Source of the DNA: Acinetobacter tianfuensis
GTDB taxonomy: Bacteria; Pseudomonadota; Gammaproteobacteria; Pseudomonadales; Moraxellaceae
DNA: 37,636 nucleotides
Direction: 5' to 3'
NCBI RefSeq assembly: GCF_003611465.1
Contig: NZ_RAXV01000037.1
Location: 1-37,636 of the forward strand
In this document: positions 8,320-17,641 of the stretch, piece by piece
Layout: every line of letters begins with the position of its first letter
Numbering within the stretch: position 1 is the first letter of the stretch
Position numbers and translations under genes: made by a program
The notes under the pieces: model-generated
The model's database searches: none
Told to the model about the DNA's origin: nothing
Seen by the model: only the letters and a program-made list of their open reading frames with translations

Positions 8320-9651
8320 TTAGGTCATGGCGATACCTTCAAGACTGTCTAAACCCATCATATATTCATGAATTTGGTCAAAGTCCTGATCTTCTGCACT
8401 TGGGTAGAACCAGCGAACGACTTGTTCGGCGACCAGCGGATGGTGCTGAATATCAAAATGGTTCAGACCATAGAAGATGGCTTTATGCGCATCGGGCACT
8501 TTGAGCTGATAACGGATGTTAGGATGTTCGCCCAAAGCGCTTTTTACACTGACCAAATAGTCGCCAATGACTTTCAGTGTACGGTTTTTACGGTGCTCAA
8601 ACTCAATGGTGCCCGCCACTAAATAAGTGTTGATATGTGAGGGAATCGGTGCCGGTTTGCGGTTGTCATCCATCAGGCCAATACGCACTTCATTATGTTC
8701 CCAGTCATCATCACGCACACTGCCGTAGCGTAAGTCTAAAATACCGTTGCTGCGGATGTTGACCACATGCCCTGCAATTTTGCCTAAAGGCAAGTGGCCA
8801 AGTTTATCTTGCAAGGCAAAACCAAGACGTTCTAAAACGGCGCCGTGGTGCGGTGAACCCAAGCACACCAGATTCTCAACTTTATGAATCCAATTGTGCA
8901 TATTTTGTTTGCCGTAAAACAGCGCGCTGCGTGACACCAAGCCGCCCATGCTGTGGCCAATCAGGTCAATGCTGCTGATGTCTGGATTGCGCCGTATTAA
9001 ATCTTCCAAAGTATTGGACAGGCTGCGGCCATTGGCTGAAATGCGGCGGCCCGTATTGTAATTTAGATAAAGCATGGTGTTATGGTCGCGCTGTGTCAGC
9101 AGTTTCTCTCCAATGCCGCCGTATTTACGGGTAGACCACGTTAAATGATGCATGCACAGGCCATGTACAAATAAGGTGACGCGTCCGCTGAGTTCACCTT
9201 TTTGCAGGCTGCCGTAATGGTCATACACGGCCATCGGCAAGGCCATTGGATTGTGATGGTGCAGCAAATAGTCACCTAAAACGCCGTTTAAAGCGCCGAC
9301 TAAAAAGTGCAGGCTTGGAGTCAGCGGTTTGTCATGCAGTTTAGGAAAGCGTTCAATCACACCGCGCAGCACGGGCGCCAGCAAATAATTGCCATAGGTC
9401 AGGAAGCTTTCATACGTAAACTGGTAAAGCTTGGCAATATATGGAATTTTATGAAATTTTTTGGATTTTTGCTCGCTCATGCCAAAGATGCTGATCAGCA
9501 GTTCACGCTGGATATTTTTAATCAGCTCATGTACGACATCGCTAAAACGCATCGTGGCCAGCTGCGCCAAGCCTTCCAAAACATCTGCTTGGCTGGGCGG
9601 TGTACGGTCCCATTTGCAATAAGTTTCGTGCAGCGGTGTTAAACTCGGCAT
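8320..9651 (-). CDS. Alpha/beta hydrolase, lipase/esterase-like
   Basis: A 443-residue protein. The hydrolase core begins near residue 158 (VTLFVHGLCMHHLTW, oxyanion region), with the nucleophile elbow GHSMGGLVSRSALF (GxSxG). HFDIQHHPLVAEQV near the C-terminus is a likely source of the catalytic His. The N-terminal third (about 1-150) is an extra helical region without a recognised domain. No convincing signal peptide is seen, so it is probably cytoplasmic or peripheral. Substrate is unknown. It is convergent with dsbB and divergent from the YqiA-like gene. Confidence 0.8.
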   Translation of the reverse strand: MPSLTPLHETYCKWDRTPPSQADVLEGLAQLATMRFSDVVHELIKNIQRELLISIFGMSEQKSKKFHKIPYIAKLYQFTYESFLTYGNYLLAPVLRGVIERFPKLHDKPLTPSLHFLVGALNGVLGDYLLHHHNPMALPMAVYDHYGSLQKGELSGRVTLFVHGLCMHHLTWSTRKYGGIGEKLLTQRDHNTMLYLNYNTGRRISANGRSLSNTLEDLIRRNPDISSIDLIGHSMGGLVSRSALFYGKQNMHNWIHKVENLVCLGSPHHGAVLERLGFALQDKLGHLPLGKIAGHVVNIRSNGILDLRYGSVRDDDWEHNEVRIGLMDDNRKPAPIPSHINTYLVAGTIEFEHRKNRTLKVIGDYLVSVKSALGEHPNIRYQLKVPDAHKAIFYGLNHFDIQHHPLVAEQVVRWFYPSAEDQDFDQIHEYMMGLDSLEGIAMT

Positions 9652-9898
9652 GTATCCTATCCTTTCTAATCTTATTTGCCATGTCTCGATACTTTATTTA
9701 TTGTTGAGACCACGGTATAAGTTTTATCGTTTCTATCATGTGATTCGTCTCGAATAACTTTTAAAATACCGAGGAAGAAGTCACTGACGCTGTTTTTTTG
9801 TCTAACAAAATAGATAAAACAGAGAAATAAAAATGTGATGAATATCTCATTTATAAACTTTATTTTGATTAATTTGTATATAAAATTGTGAACAGCCG

Positions 9899-10486
9899 AT
9901 GAATATCATTTATCTGCATGGTTTTAAGAGCAGCAGCAATTCAATAAAAGGCAATTTGCTGCGGGATTATTGCGCCATGCATTGCCCTGATGTGCAGGTG
10001 CATTTGCCTGATTTGAATATGCATCCGAAACTGGCGCTGGAAGAGGTGTCGAAACTGCTGAAACGCTTGCCGAATGCAGTGTTGGCTGGCAGCAGCATGG
10101 GCGGTTTTTATGCGCATGTTTTAGCGCAGCGGCATGATTTGCCAGCAGTGCTGATTAACCCTGCGATGCGGCCGTGGATATTGTTCCGCGAATTGTTCAG
10201 CGCAGAGCAGTTTCCTTTTAAAGTAACAGATGAATGGTCATTAGATCAGGCACAGCTGGACTATTTGGCGAGTATTGCGCCAGCATCTGTGCAAAATTCA
10301 GGCAAATTTTTACTCTTGCTGCAGCAAGGCGACGAAGTTTTGGATTATCGTGAAGCACAGCGTTATTATAGCAGCGGCGCGCGCCGCGCCATGATTATGA
10401 CCGATGCCCGCGGCAATCATGGCATGGATGATTTTGCAGAGAAAATACCTGCTGCGCTCCAGTTTTTATCGGACAGCATACAATAA
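9899..10486 (+). CDS. YqiA-like alpha/beta esterase
   Basis: A 195-residue small hydrolase with no signal peptide. It begins MNIIYLHGFKSSSNSIKG (oxyanion HGF motif), carries the nucleophile elbow GSSMGG with Ser66, and has GNHGMDDF near the C-terminus supplying the likely catalytic His. Length and motifs match the YqiA/UPF0227 esterase family. As in Escherichia coli, the gene lies immediately upstream of parE, here with a 14-bp gap, which supports the assignment. Physiological substrate is unknown. Confidence 0.87.
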   Translation: MNIIYLHGFKSSSNSIKGNLLRDYCAMHCPDVQVHLPDLNMHPKLALEEVSKLLKRLPNAVLAGSSMGGFYAHVLAQRHDLPAVLINPAMRPWILFRELFSAEQFPFKVTDEWSLDQAQLDYLASIAPASVQNSGKFLLLLQQGDEVLDYREAQRYYSSGARRAMIMTDARGNHGMDDFAEKIPAALQFLSDSIQ

Positions 10487-10500
10487 GGAAACCTTACAAC

Positions 10501-12381
10501 GTGTCTCAATATACGGCTCAGTCTCTTGAAGTATTATCTGGTTTAGACCCGGTGCGCCGCCGCCCGGGCATGTATACAGACACAGCTCGTCCTAACCATT
10601 TGGCGCAGGAAGTGATTGACAACGCGGTCGATGAAGCATTAGCTGGCCATGCCAATAAAATTACTGTGACGGTATATAAAGACGGCTCTTTGTCTGTAGA
10701 AGATAACGGCCGCGGTATGCCGGTGGATATTCACCCTGAATATGGCCAATGCGGTATAGAAATTATTATGACCAAACTGCATGCAGGCGGCAAATTCAGC
10801 ACGGACAACTACCAGTTCTCCGGCGGTTTGCATGGTGTGGGTATTTCCGTCGTGAACGCGCTGTCTACCCGCGTTGAAGTAGAGGTGCAGCGTCAGGGCA
10901 ACCTGTATAAAATGGCTTTTGAAAATGGTGAACCGGCAGCGCCGCTGGAAGTGCTTGAAGGCAAAGCGCCAAAACGTGCAACAGGTACGACTGTACATTT
11001 CTGGCCTGAAGCCAAATATTTTGATTCGCCGAAATTTGCACTGAAAGCTTTAAAACATAATTTAAAAGCGAAAGCCGTTTTGGCTGCGGGTCTGCAAATT
11101 AATTATGTAGATCAGATTAACGATGAAAAAATTACTTGGCAGTTTGAAAATGGTCTAGTCGACTATTTGATGGATGAATTGGAAGACCGCGAGATTATTC
11201 CTGCACTGGCCTTTGTCGCCGCAGGTGATGCGGAGCGCGCCAGTGCTGAATTTGCCATTTGCTGGAATGTGGAAGGCGGCGAGTCGATTCAAGAGTCCTA
11301 TGTCAACCTGATTCCAACGGCGCAAGGCGGTACGCATGTCAACGGCCTGCGTTCAGGTGTAGCGGATGCGATGCGTGAGTTTTGTGAATTGCGTAATTTG
11401 CTGCCGCGCAATATGAAGCTGTCTGCAGAAGACGTTTGGGATGGCGTGAACTACATTCTGTCGTTGAAATTCCAAGAGCCGCAATTCTCAGGGCAAACCA
11501 AAGAACGCCTATCGAGCCGTGAAGCTTCTGGTGTGGTGCAAAACATTGCCAAAGATGCTTTTGCATTGTGGCTGAACCAAAACTCAGACATTGCGATGCA
11601 ATTGGCTGAGATGGCAATTTCAAAAGCAGGCCGCCGTTTAAAAGCAGCCAAAAAAGTTGAACGTAAAAAGATTGTTGCGGGTCCAACTTTGCCGGGTAAA
11701 TTGTCTGACTGTGTTGGGCATACTTTGGAAGAGTCTGAGCTGTTTATTGTGGAAGGTGACTCTGCGGGCGGTTCAGCGAAACAAGCGCGTGATAAGAATT
11801 TCCAAGCGATCATGCCGATCCGCGGTAAGATTTTAAATACTTGGGAAGTGTCGTCAGATGAAGTTTTAGCGTCTCAAGAAGTGCATAATATTGCCATTGC
11901 GATAGGGGTTGATCCGGGCTCAGATGATTTATCAGAATTGCGTTATGGCAAAATTTGCATTTTGGCGGATGCGGATTCGGATGGTCTGCACATTGCGACC
12001 TTACTGTGTGCGCTATTTGTGAAGCATTTTCCAACACTGGTAGAAGAAGGCCATTTATTCGTCGCTATGCCGCCGCTGTACCGGATTGATGACAGCAAAG
12101 ATGTGCATTATGCCTTGGATGATGCGGAGCTGGACGGTATTTTGAAAAAATGCAAAACCAAAAATCCGCAAATTACCCGATTTAAAGGTTTGGGCGAGAT
12201 GAATGCGAGCCAATTGCGTGAAACGACTTTAGATCCAAATACACGCCGTTTGGTGCAGCTGGATTTGGATGACAGCCATTTTACTGCCGGATTGCTCGAT
12301 AAATTGCTTGCCAAAAAACGTGCGTCTGACCGTAAAGACTGGTTAGAGCAAAAAGGCAACTTAGCTGATTTAGTGAGCTAA
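10501..12381 (+). CDS. parE: DNA topoisomerase IV subunit B
   Basis: ATPase subunit of topoisomerase IV, which decatenates daughter chromosomes together with ParC. The 626-residue product has the GHKL ATP site (EVIDNAVDEALAG, DNGRGMPV, GGLHGVGISVVNAL), the transducer domain, and the TOPRIM domain (VEGDSAGGSAKQARDKNFQA in two parts, PIRGKILN, ADADSDGLHI). It starts with GTG, preceded by AAGGAAA 14 bp after the YqiA-like gene, and is followed by a strong terminator. parC is not in the window. Confidence 0.96.
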   Translation: MSQYTAQSLEVLSGLDPVRRRPGMYTDTARPNHLAQEVIDNAVDEALAGHANKITVTVYKDGSLSVEDNGRGMPVDIHPEYGQCGIEIIMTKLHAGGKFSTDNYQFSGGLHGVGISVVNALSTRVEVEVQRQGNLYKMAFENGEPAAPLEVLEGKAPKRATGTTVHFWPEAKYFDSPKFALKALKHNLKAKAVLAAGLQINYVDQINDEKITWQFENGLVDYLMDELEDREIIPALAFVAAGDAERASAEFAICWNVEGGESIQESYVNLIPTAQGGTHVNGLRSGVADAMREFCELRNLLPRNMKLSAEDVWDGVNYILSLKFQEPQFSGQTKERLSSREASGVVQNIAKDAFALWLNQNSDIAMQLAEMAISKAGRRLKAAKKVERKKIVAGPTLPGKLSDCVGHTLEESELFIVEGDSAGGSAKQARDKNFQAIMPIRGKILNTWEVSSDEVLASQEVHNIAIAIGVDPGSDDLSELRYGKICILADADSDGLHIATLLCALFVKHFPTLVEEGHLFVAMPPLYRIDDSKDVHYALDDAELDGILKKCKTKNPQITRFKGLGEMNASQLRETTLDPNTRRLVQLDLDDSHFTAGLLDKLLAKKRASDRKDWLEQKGNLADLVS

Positions 12382-12389
12382 AAACCTGC

Positions 12390-12419
12390 AAAAAAAAACC
12401 GCGTCAGCGGTTTTTTTTT
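12390..12419 (+). terminator. Intrinsic terminator after parE
   Basis: Stem CCGC / GCGG with a GTCA loop, preceded by a run of A and followed by T9. Confidence 0.85.
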
Positions 12420-12753
12420 GCTTAAAATTTAAGAAAAGAATGCATGGTTTCTGTGCTAAATCGTACGGATTTTTAAAAGCGGCTCATATTTGTTCAATTT
12501 TAGGTCAAATGTTGTATCCAAGTTTGTATGCATCTTAAGGGCTGTTTTTGCACTTTTGTGTATTTTATTTACAATGCAGAATAGAAAAAATAATTATTAA
12601 GATTTTGATAAATAATGAATAAAAATATAGAAAACCCACTTTTAAAAATAAAAAATCAGGTTTGGCACAGTTATTGAATTGCTTTGTTGTGATGAATACA
12701 GCAATGCATTTTCAAAAATGTACTTTTAAAAGCTTTGGTTGGGAGAGTGAATA
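12420..12753. promoter_or_regulatory. AT-rich upstream region of the urt operon with a sigma54-like element
   Basis: This 334-bp gap holds no gene. It contains TTGGCACAGTTATTGA (12662-12677), close to the sigma54 (-24/-12) pattern TGGCAC-N5-TTGC, with a mismatch at the last base of the -12 box, 76 bp before urtA. Nitrogen-regulated sigma54 control would suit a urea importer. A clear NtrC site was not found. Confidence 0.4.
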
Positions 12754-14031
12754 ATGTTTCATTGCAATATATTTGCTAAAAGTGTTTTAGCGGCGGCGAT
12801 GACAGGGGCGATTGCTTTAACTGGCTGTTCAAAACCAGCAGAAAAAACAGAAAAAGCTGCATCAGAATCGGCCGCGGCCAGCGGCGATACGATCAAAGTC
12901 GGCATTTTGCATTCACTTTCGGGCACGATGGCGATTTCTGAGACTTCTTTGAAAGACACCGCTTTAATGGCAATTAAAGAAATTAATGATAAGGGCGGTG
13001 TACTCGGTAAAAAATTAGAACCTGTTGTCGTTGACCCTGCATCTGATTGGCCATTATTTGCGGAACAAACCCGTCAGTTAATTACCCAAGACAAAGTAGC
13101 GGTAATTTTTGGCTGTTGGACCTCTGTGTCGCGCAAATCTGTATTGCCGGTAGTTGAAGAGCTGAACGGCTTATTGTTTTATCCAGTGCAATATGAGGGG
13201 CAGGAGCAGTCTAAAAATATTTTCTACACTGGCGCAGCGCCAAACCAGCAAGCCATTCCTGCTGTTGAATATTTGATGAGTGAAGAGGGCGGCAAAGCCG
13301 AACGTTTTGTGCTTTTAGGCACAGACTATGTTTACCCGCGCACAACAAATCAAATTTTACGCGCTTTCTTAAAGTCTAAAGGTGTGGCGGATGCTGACAT
13401 TATGGAAGAGTACACGCCATTTGGTCATAGCAACTATCAAACCATTGTGGGCAATGTGAAGAAATTTGCAGCGGGTAAAAAGACGGCTGTGATTTCAACC
13501 ATCAATGGCGATTCAAACGTACCGTTCTATCGCGAACTGGGCAACCAAGGCATTAAAGCATCGGACCTTCCCGTGATGGCATTTTCTGTAGGGGAAGAAG
13601 AACTGCGCGGTATTGATACGAAACCGCTAGTCGGTCATTTGGCATCTTGGAACTACTTTATGTCTGTGAAGAACCCTGCCAATACAGAGTTCGTGAACAA
13701 AATGAAGCAGTATGCTGTGGAATATAAGCTGCCAAACGCAGATAAGTTTGTGACCAATGACCCGATGGAGGCGACTTATGCGGGTATCAATATGTGGAAA
13801 CAGGCGGTTGAAAAAGCTGGGTCTACGGATGTTGATAAAGTCCGTGCAGCGATGGCAGGCCAAGAGTTTAAAGCGCCGTCTGGCTATACTTTGAAAATGG
13901 ATGCTTCAAATCATCATCTGCATAAGCCCGTCATGATTGGCCAAATCCGCGCCGATGGGCAGTTTGATGTTGTGCATAAAACGGCGAACACGATCAAGGC
14001 AGAACCTTGGAGTCCGTACATTCCTAAATAA
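12754..14031 (+). CDS. urtA: Urea ABC transporter, substrate-binding lipoprotein
   Basis: Periplasmic receptor that captures urea and delivers it to UrtBC. The 425-residue product has a lipoprotein signal (lipobox LTGC, Cys25) and a type I periplasmic-binding fold of the Leu/Ile/Val-binding group, starting at IKVGILHSLSGTMAISE. The stretches IFGCWTSVSRKSVLPVVEE and LLFYPVQYEGQE are characteristic of UrtA rather than amino-acid receptors. GGGAGAG lies just upstream of the start. It is the first gene of urtABCDE; a terminator-like hairpin directly follows it. Confidence 0.95.
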   Translation: MFHCNIFAKSVLAAAMTGAIALTGCSKPAEKTEKAASESAAASGDTIKVGILHSLSGTMAISETSLKDTALMAIKEINDKGGVLGKKLEPVVVDPASDWPLFAEQTRQLITQDKVAVIFGCWTSVSRKSVLPVVEELNGLLFYPVQYEGQEQSKNIFYTGAAPNQQAIPAVEYLMSEEGGKAERFVLLGTDYVYPRTTNQILRAFLKSKGVADADIMEEYTPFGHSNYQTIVGNVKKFAAGKKTAVISTINGDSNVPFYRELGNQGIKASDLPVMAFSVGEEELRGIDTKPLVGHLASWNYFMSVKNPANTEFVNKMKQYAVEYKLPNADKFVTNDPMEATYAGINMWKQAVEKAGSTDVDKVRAAMAGQEFKAPSGYTLKMDASNHHLHKPVMIGQIRADGQFDVVHKTANTIKAEPWSPYIPK

Positions 14032-14040
14032 TGCTGCAAA

Positions 14041-14072
14041 GGCATTTACTGTCGGGTAAATGCCATTTTTTT
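14041..14072 (+). terminator. Terminator-like hairpin between urtA and urtB
   Basis: Perfect 9-bp stem, GGCATTTAC (14041-14049) / GTAAATGCC (14056-14064), 6-nt loop, then ATTTTTTT. It starts 10 bp after the urtA stop and ends about 40 bp before urtB. Inside an operon this should act as a partial terminator, giving more urtA mRNA than urtBCDE mRNA. Confidence 0.75.
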
Positions 14073-14110
14073 CCCTGCATGGGACTTTAAGACTCAATAG
14101 GGCTTTTTTT

Positions 14111-15739
14111 ATGAATATTCGCACGAATATCGCCGCTATTTTTCTCTTTTTTAGCCAATTGCTTTGTTTGCAAATTGCATATGCTGATACAGCATCAGCA
14201 GGAATGGAAACGGCGGCTGCAGAACAGCAGGATGCCATTCAGCGCTTTGTACAAGCAGACTTTGCACAGCGCCGTGCATTGCTTAATCAATGGCCGGGTA
14301 CTCTCGAAGAACTTGATCAGCTTGCAAAATTTGTCGATCAAGATCAGCTGTATACCGACAGCAAGGGACAGACTTATATTTTAGAGGCTGCAGATCAGCT
14401 TCTGAGTTATCCAAGTATGCGAAGCGTTGCATGGCCATCTGATCTTTCACAAATTACTTTGGTGAATACCTTACGCAAGGCGCTTATTTTTGCTCAAGCC
14501 AAAGAAAAGCTGGAATCTGAAGATGCCTCTCAGCGTTTAGACGCCATTAATATTTTAGAAAGTAACATCAGCGAAGTTAATCCACAGCATATCGGTGCGC
14601 TGTATTTAAATGAAAAAAATAACAAAGTCAAAGCCCGCTTAGCGCAGCTCAAGGCGCGTTTAGACTATCAAAAAACAGATGTGCTGGTAAAAATTCAAGC
14701 GGCAAAAACATTGCAGAATTCTAACCGTCCAGATGTTCTGGCTATGGTGGAAACGGAACTGCAGCAGCCGAATTTACACCCTGAATTAAAAGCGGTTCTC
14801 ACGGAAGCAAAAAGTCATATTAAAACCCGTATTCAAGCCAGCGAGTGGACAGGGCATGTATTTTCGGGCCTCAGTACGGCCAGTATTTTACTGCTTGCAG
14901 CACTTGGCTTAGCCATTACTTATGGCTTGCTGGGCGTGATTAATATGGCGCATGGCGAGCTGATCATGATTGGCGCATACACTACGTATGTTGTGCAAAG
15001 CCAGTTTAAAACTTATTTTGGCAGCTATGTCGATTGGTATCTATTGGCGGCGATTCCAGCTGCCTTCTTGGTTAGTGCGCTGATTGGCATGTTGATTGAG
15101 CGTACGGTGATCCGTCCTTTATATGGCCGTCAGCTTGAAACGCTGCTTGCGACGTTTGGTGTCAGCCTAATTTTGATGCAGCTTGTGCGCATGATTTTTG
15201 GCGCACAAAACGTTGAAGTGTCGAATATTTCATGGCTTTCAGGCGGCATTTCCATTACTCCAAGCTTGATGCTGCCCTATAACCGTATTGCGATTATTGT
15301 GTTTACAGCCGCTGTTCTTTTACTGCTCGTTTATTTGCTCAATAAAACCCGTTTTGGCTTATTTGTACGTGCTGTAACGCAAAACCGTCAAATGGCGCGC
15401 GCAGTGGGAATCCGTTCGAGCCGCATTGACATGATGGCATTTGGGCTTGGTTCAGGTTTAGCAGGTCTTGCCGGCTGTGCTTTGGCGCAAGTCGGTAACG
15501 TGGGGCCAGACTTAGGTCAAAACTACATTATTGATGCGTTCTTGGTTGTGGTCGTTGGCGGTGTGGGGCAAGTGTGGGGCGCAGTACTTGCGGCGCTTGG
15601 TCTAGGCATTAGCGGCACAGCTTTAGAAATTGGCATTGGGGCGGTACTTGCGAAAATTGTACTGTTAGTACTTGTGATTTTGTTTATTCAAAAACGTCCA
15701 CAAGGCTTGTTCGCTATTAAAGGCCGATTTGTGGAGTAA
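14111..15739 (+). CDS. urtB: Urea ABC transporter, permease UrtB
   Basis: One of two membrane subunits of the urea importer. From the chosen start the product has 542 residues: a signal-like hydrophobic segment (MNIRTNIAAIFLFFSQLLCL), a periplasmic N-terminal domain of about 230 residues, then a LivH-type permease with eight or so membrane segments (AALGLAITYGLLGVINMAHG onward). The long N-terminal domain is normal for UrtB and distinguishes it from LivH. An earlier in-frame ATG at 14060 lies inside the terminator-like stem and would spoil the signal segment, so it was rejected. The ribosome-binding site is weak. Confidence 0.93.
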   Translation: MNIRTNIAAIFLFFSQLLCLQIAYADTASAGMETAAAEQQDAIQRFVQADFAQRRALLNQWPGTLEELDQLAKFVDQDQLYTDSKGQTYILEAADQLLSYPSMRSVAWPSDLSQITLVNTLRKALIFAQAKEKLESEDASQRLDAINILESNISEVNPQHIGALYLNEKNNKVKARLAQLKARLDYQKTDVLVKIQAAKTLQNSNRPDVLAMVETELQQPNLHPELKAVLTEAKSHIKTRIQASEWTGHVFSGLSTASILLLAALGLAITYGLLGVINMAHGELIMIGAYTTYVVQSQFKTYFGSYVDWYLLAAIPAAFLVSALIGMLIERTVIRPLYGRQLETLLATFGVSLILMQLVRMIFGAQNVEVSNISWLSGGISITPSLMLPYNRIAIIVFTAAVLLLLVYLLNKTRFGLFVRAVTQNRQMARAVGIRSSRIDMMAFGLGSGLAGLAGCALAQVGNVGPDLGQNYIIDAFLVVVVGGVGQVWGAVLAALGLGISGTALEIGIGAVLAKIVLLVLVILFIQKRPQGLFAIKGRFVE

Positions 15740-15743
15740 GTAT

Positions 15744-16817
15744 ATGAAAATCAATTCCTTATTATCAGATAAAAAACACAGTTCAATTGCGGTTGCCGTA
15801 TGCTTCGCCATCTTATTGATTTTGCCGTGGCTGCACCTTCTGCCTGCAGATTCAGCGCTGCATTTGTCCGCCTATTGGGTCACGCTCATAGGCAAAATTA
15901 TGTGTTTGGCTTTGGTGGCGCTTGCCCTTGATTTGGTTTGGGGCTATGCGGGCATTTTAAGTCTAGGGCATGGTTTGTACTTTGCCCTTGGCGGTTATGC
16001 TTTTGGTATGTATCTGATGCGTGAGTCGGCAGGTGATGGCTTGCCAGACTTTATGCGCTTTTTAAATTGGACTGACGTGCCGTGGTTTTGGGTTGGCACC
16101 GAATATTTCTTATGGTCGTTGGTATTGGCAGTTTTAGTGCCAGGCATCATTGCTTTTATTTTTGGTTTCTTTGCCTTCCGCTCAAAAATTAAAGGCGTGT
16201 ATTTCTCGATTATTACCCAAGCTATGACCTTTGCTGCGGCACTTTTATTCTTCCGTAATGAAACAGGCTTTGGCGGCAACAATGGTTTTACTGGCTTTAA
16301 AACCATTTTAGGCATGGATATTACCTCTGCCTCTATGCGCGCAACGCTGTGCTTTGTCACAGCTTTGGCATTGCTGCTGTGCTTCATTGGTTTGCGTCAT
16401 TTAATGAATAAACCTTATGGCCGTGTGCTGGGTGCAATTCGTGACAGCGAAAACCGTTTGCAATATTTAGGTTACCGCACGCTTTGGTACAAGCTTTCTG
16501 CATGGGTGCTTTCAGCGGTGATTGCGGGTATTGCTGGCGCGCTGTATGTACCGCAAGCCGGTATTATTAACCCAAGTGAAATGAACCCAGTGAACTCTAT
16601 TGAAATGGCCGTATGGGTCGCCGCAGGCGGCCGCGGCACGCTGATTGGTCCAATCATTGGCGCAGGTTTAATTAATGGCCTGAAAACTTTCTTTACTGTG
16701 ACCTATCCTGAAGCATGGCTGCTGATTTTAGGGGGCTTATTTATTGCGGTGACCCTATTTTTGCCAAAAGGTGTGATTGGTCTGTTCGGCCGTTTTAAAA
16801 AGGAGGGCAGCGAATGA
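15744..16817 (+). CDS. urtC: Urea ABC transporter, permease UrtC
   Basis: Second membrane subunit, LivM-type, 357 residues and about ten hydrophobic segments. Recognisable stretches are DLVWGYAGILSLGHGLYFAL near the N-terminus, the EAA-like loop region GAIRDSENRLQYLGYRT, and WVAAGGRGTLIGPIIGAGLI. The ATG at 15744 has GGAG 8 nt upstream and lies 4 bp after the urtB stop; an upstream in-frame TTG overlapping urtB is less likely. The stop overlaps the urtD start (ATGA), so the two are translationally coupled. Confidence 0.95.
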   Translation: MKINSLLSDKKHSSIAVAVCFAILLILPWLHLLPADSALHLSAYWVTLIGKIMCLALVALALDLVWGYAGILSLGHGLYFALGGYAFGMYLMRESAGDGLPDFMRFLNWTDVPWFWVGTEYFLWSLVLAVLVPGIIAFIFGFFAFRSKIKGVYFSIITQAMTFAAALLFFRNETGFGGNNGFTGFKTILGMDITSASMRATLCFVTALALLLCFIGLRHLMNKPYGRVLGAIRDSENRLQYLGYRTLWYKLSAWVLSAVIAGIAGALYVPQAGIINPSEMNPVNSIEMAVWVAAGGRGTLIGPIIGAGLINGLKTFFTVTYPEAWLLILGGLFIAVTLFLPKGVIGLFGRFKKEGSE

Positions 16818-17632
16818 GTGAATTAATTCAGCCGCATGGCGGCCATGCATCAGAGGGCTATGGCCGTCCCAAAGCCGAAGGTGCCGATTTCAGCCATGGC
16901 ATTGCGCTGTACTTGGAGAAAGTCAGTGTGTGGTTCGATGCCTTTCGCGCTTTAAATGATTTATCTCTTTATATTCAAGAAGGTGAGTTGCGCTGCATCA
17001 TTGGACCCAATGGTGCAGGGAAAACCACATTGATGGATGTGATAACAGGTAAAACCCGCCCAACAGAAGGCACGGCACATTTTGGTCAAAACTATGACCT
17101 AACCAAAATGAGTCCTGAAGAAATCGCTGAAGCAGGCATTGGCCGCAAGTTCCAAAAGCCGACTGTGTTTGAAAATTTCACGGTGATGGAAAACTTGTTG
17201 CTGGCTGCGCCAAAAGATAAACGCGTGAAAAAAAGCTTTTTCACTCAGTTAGATCCTGAAGCACAACTGGCTTTGGATGAATCCTTAGCGCAAATTCGTT
17301 TGCAAGAGTTTATCCATAAACCTGCAGGGTTATTGTCTCACGGGCAAAAACAATGGTTAGAAATAGGCATGCTGCTGATGCAGCGTCCAAAATTAATTTT
17401 GCTGGATGAGCCTGTAGCAGGCATGACTGATGCCGAAACTGAGCGCACCGCTGAGTTGTGTTTAGAGCTGAAAAAGCATCACACCTTGATCGTAGTGGAA
17501 CACGATATGAGCTTCATTGATACCATCAGTGAAAAAGTCACAGTGCTGGCGCAAGGTGCAATTTTAGCAGAAGGGACGTTGGCAGAAGTGCAAGCCAATG
17601 AAAATGTTATTGAAAAATATCTTGGACGTTAA
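16814..17632 (+). CDS. urtD: Urea ABC transporter, ATPase UrtD
   Basis: First of two cytoplasmic ATPases driving urea import; LivG-type, 272 residues. Walker A is GPNGAGKTT, the signature motif is LLSHGQKQWLEIG (LSHGQ instead of LSGGQ, usual for UrtD), and Walker B is LILLDEPVAGM, followed by the switch His in VEHD. A Gly/His-rich extension of about 30 residues precedes the ABC domain. It overlaps the urtC stop by 4 bp. Confidence 0.95.
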   Translation: MSELIQPHGGHASEGYGRPKAEGADFSHGIALYLEKVSVWFDAFRALNDLSLYIQEGELRCIIGPNGAGKTTLMDVITGKTRPTEGTAHFGQNYDLTKMSPEEIAEAGIGRKFQKPTVFENFTVMENLLLAAPKDKRVKKSFFTQLDPEAQLALDESLAQIRLQEFIHKPAGLLSHGQKQWLEIGMLLMQRPKLILLDEPVAGMTDAETERTAELCLELKKHHTLIVVEHDMSFIDTISEKVTVLAQGAILAEGTLAEVQANENVIEKYLGR

Positions 17633-17641
17633 GGAGCCCGC

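Noticed and set aside
12548..12566. NtrC-type site (TGCAC...GTGTA) upstream of urtA
   Set aside because: The half-sites are too close together for the NtrC consensus; only the sigma54-like element is kept, with low confidence.
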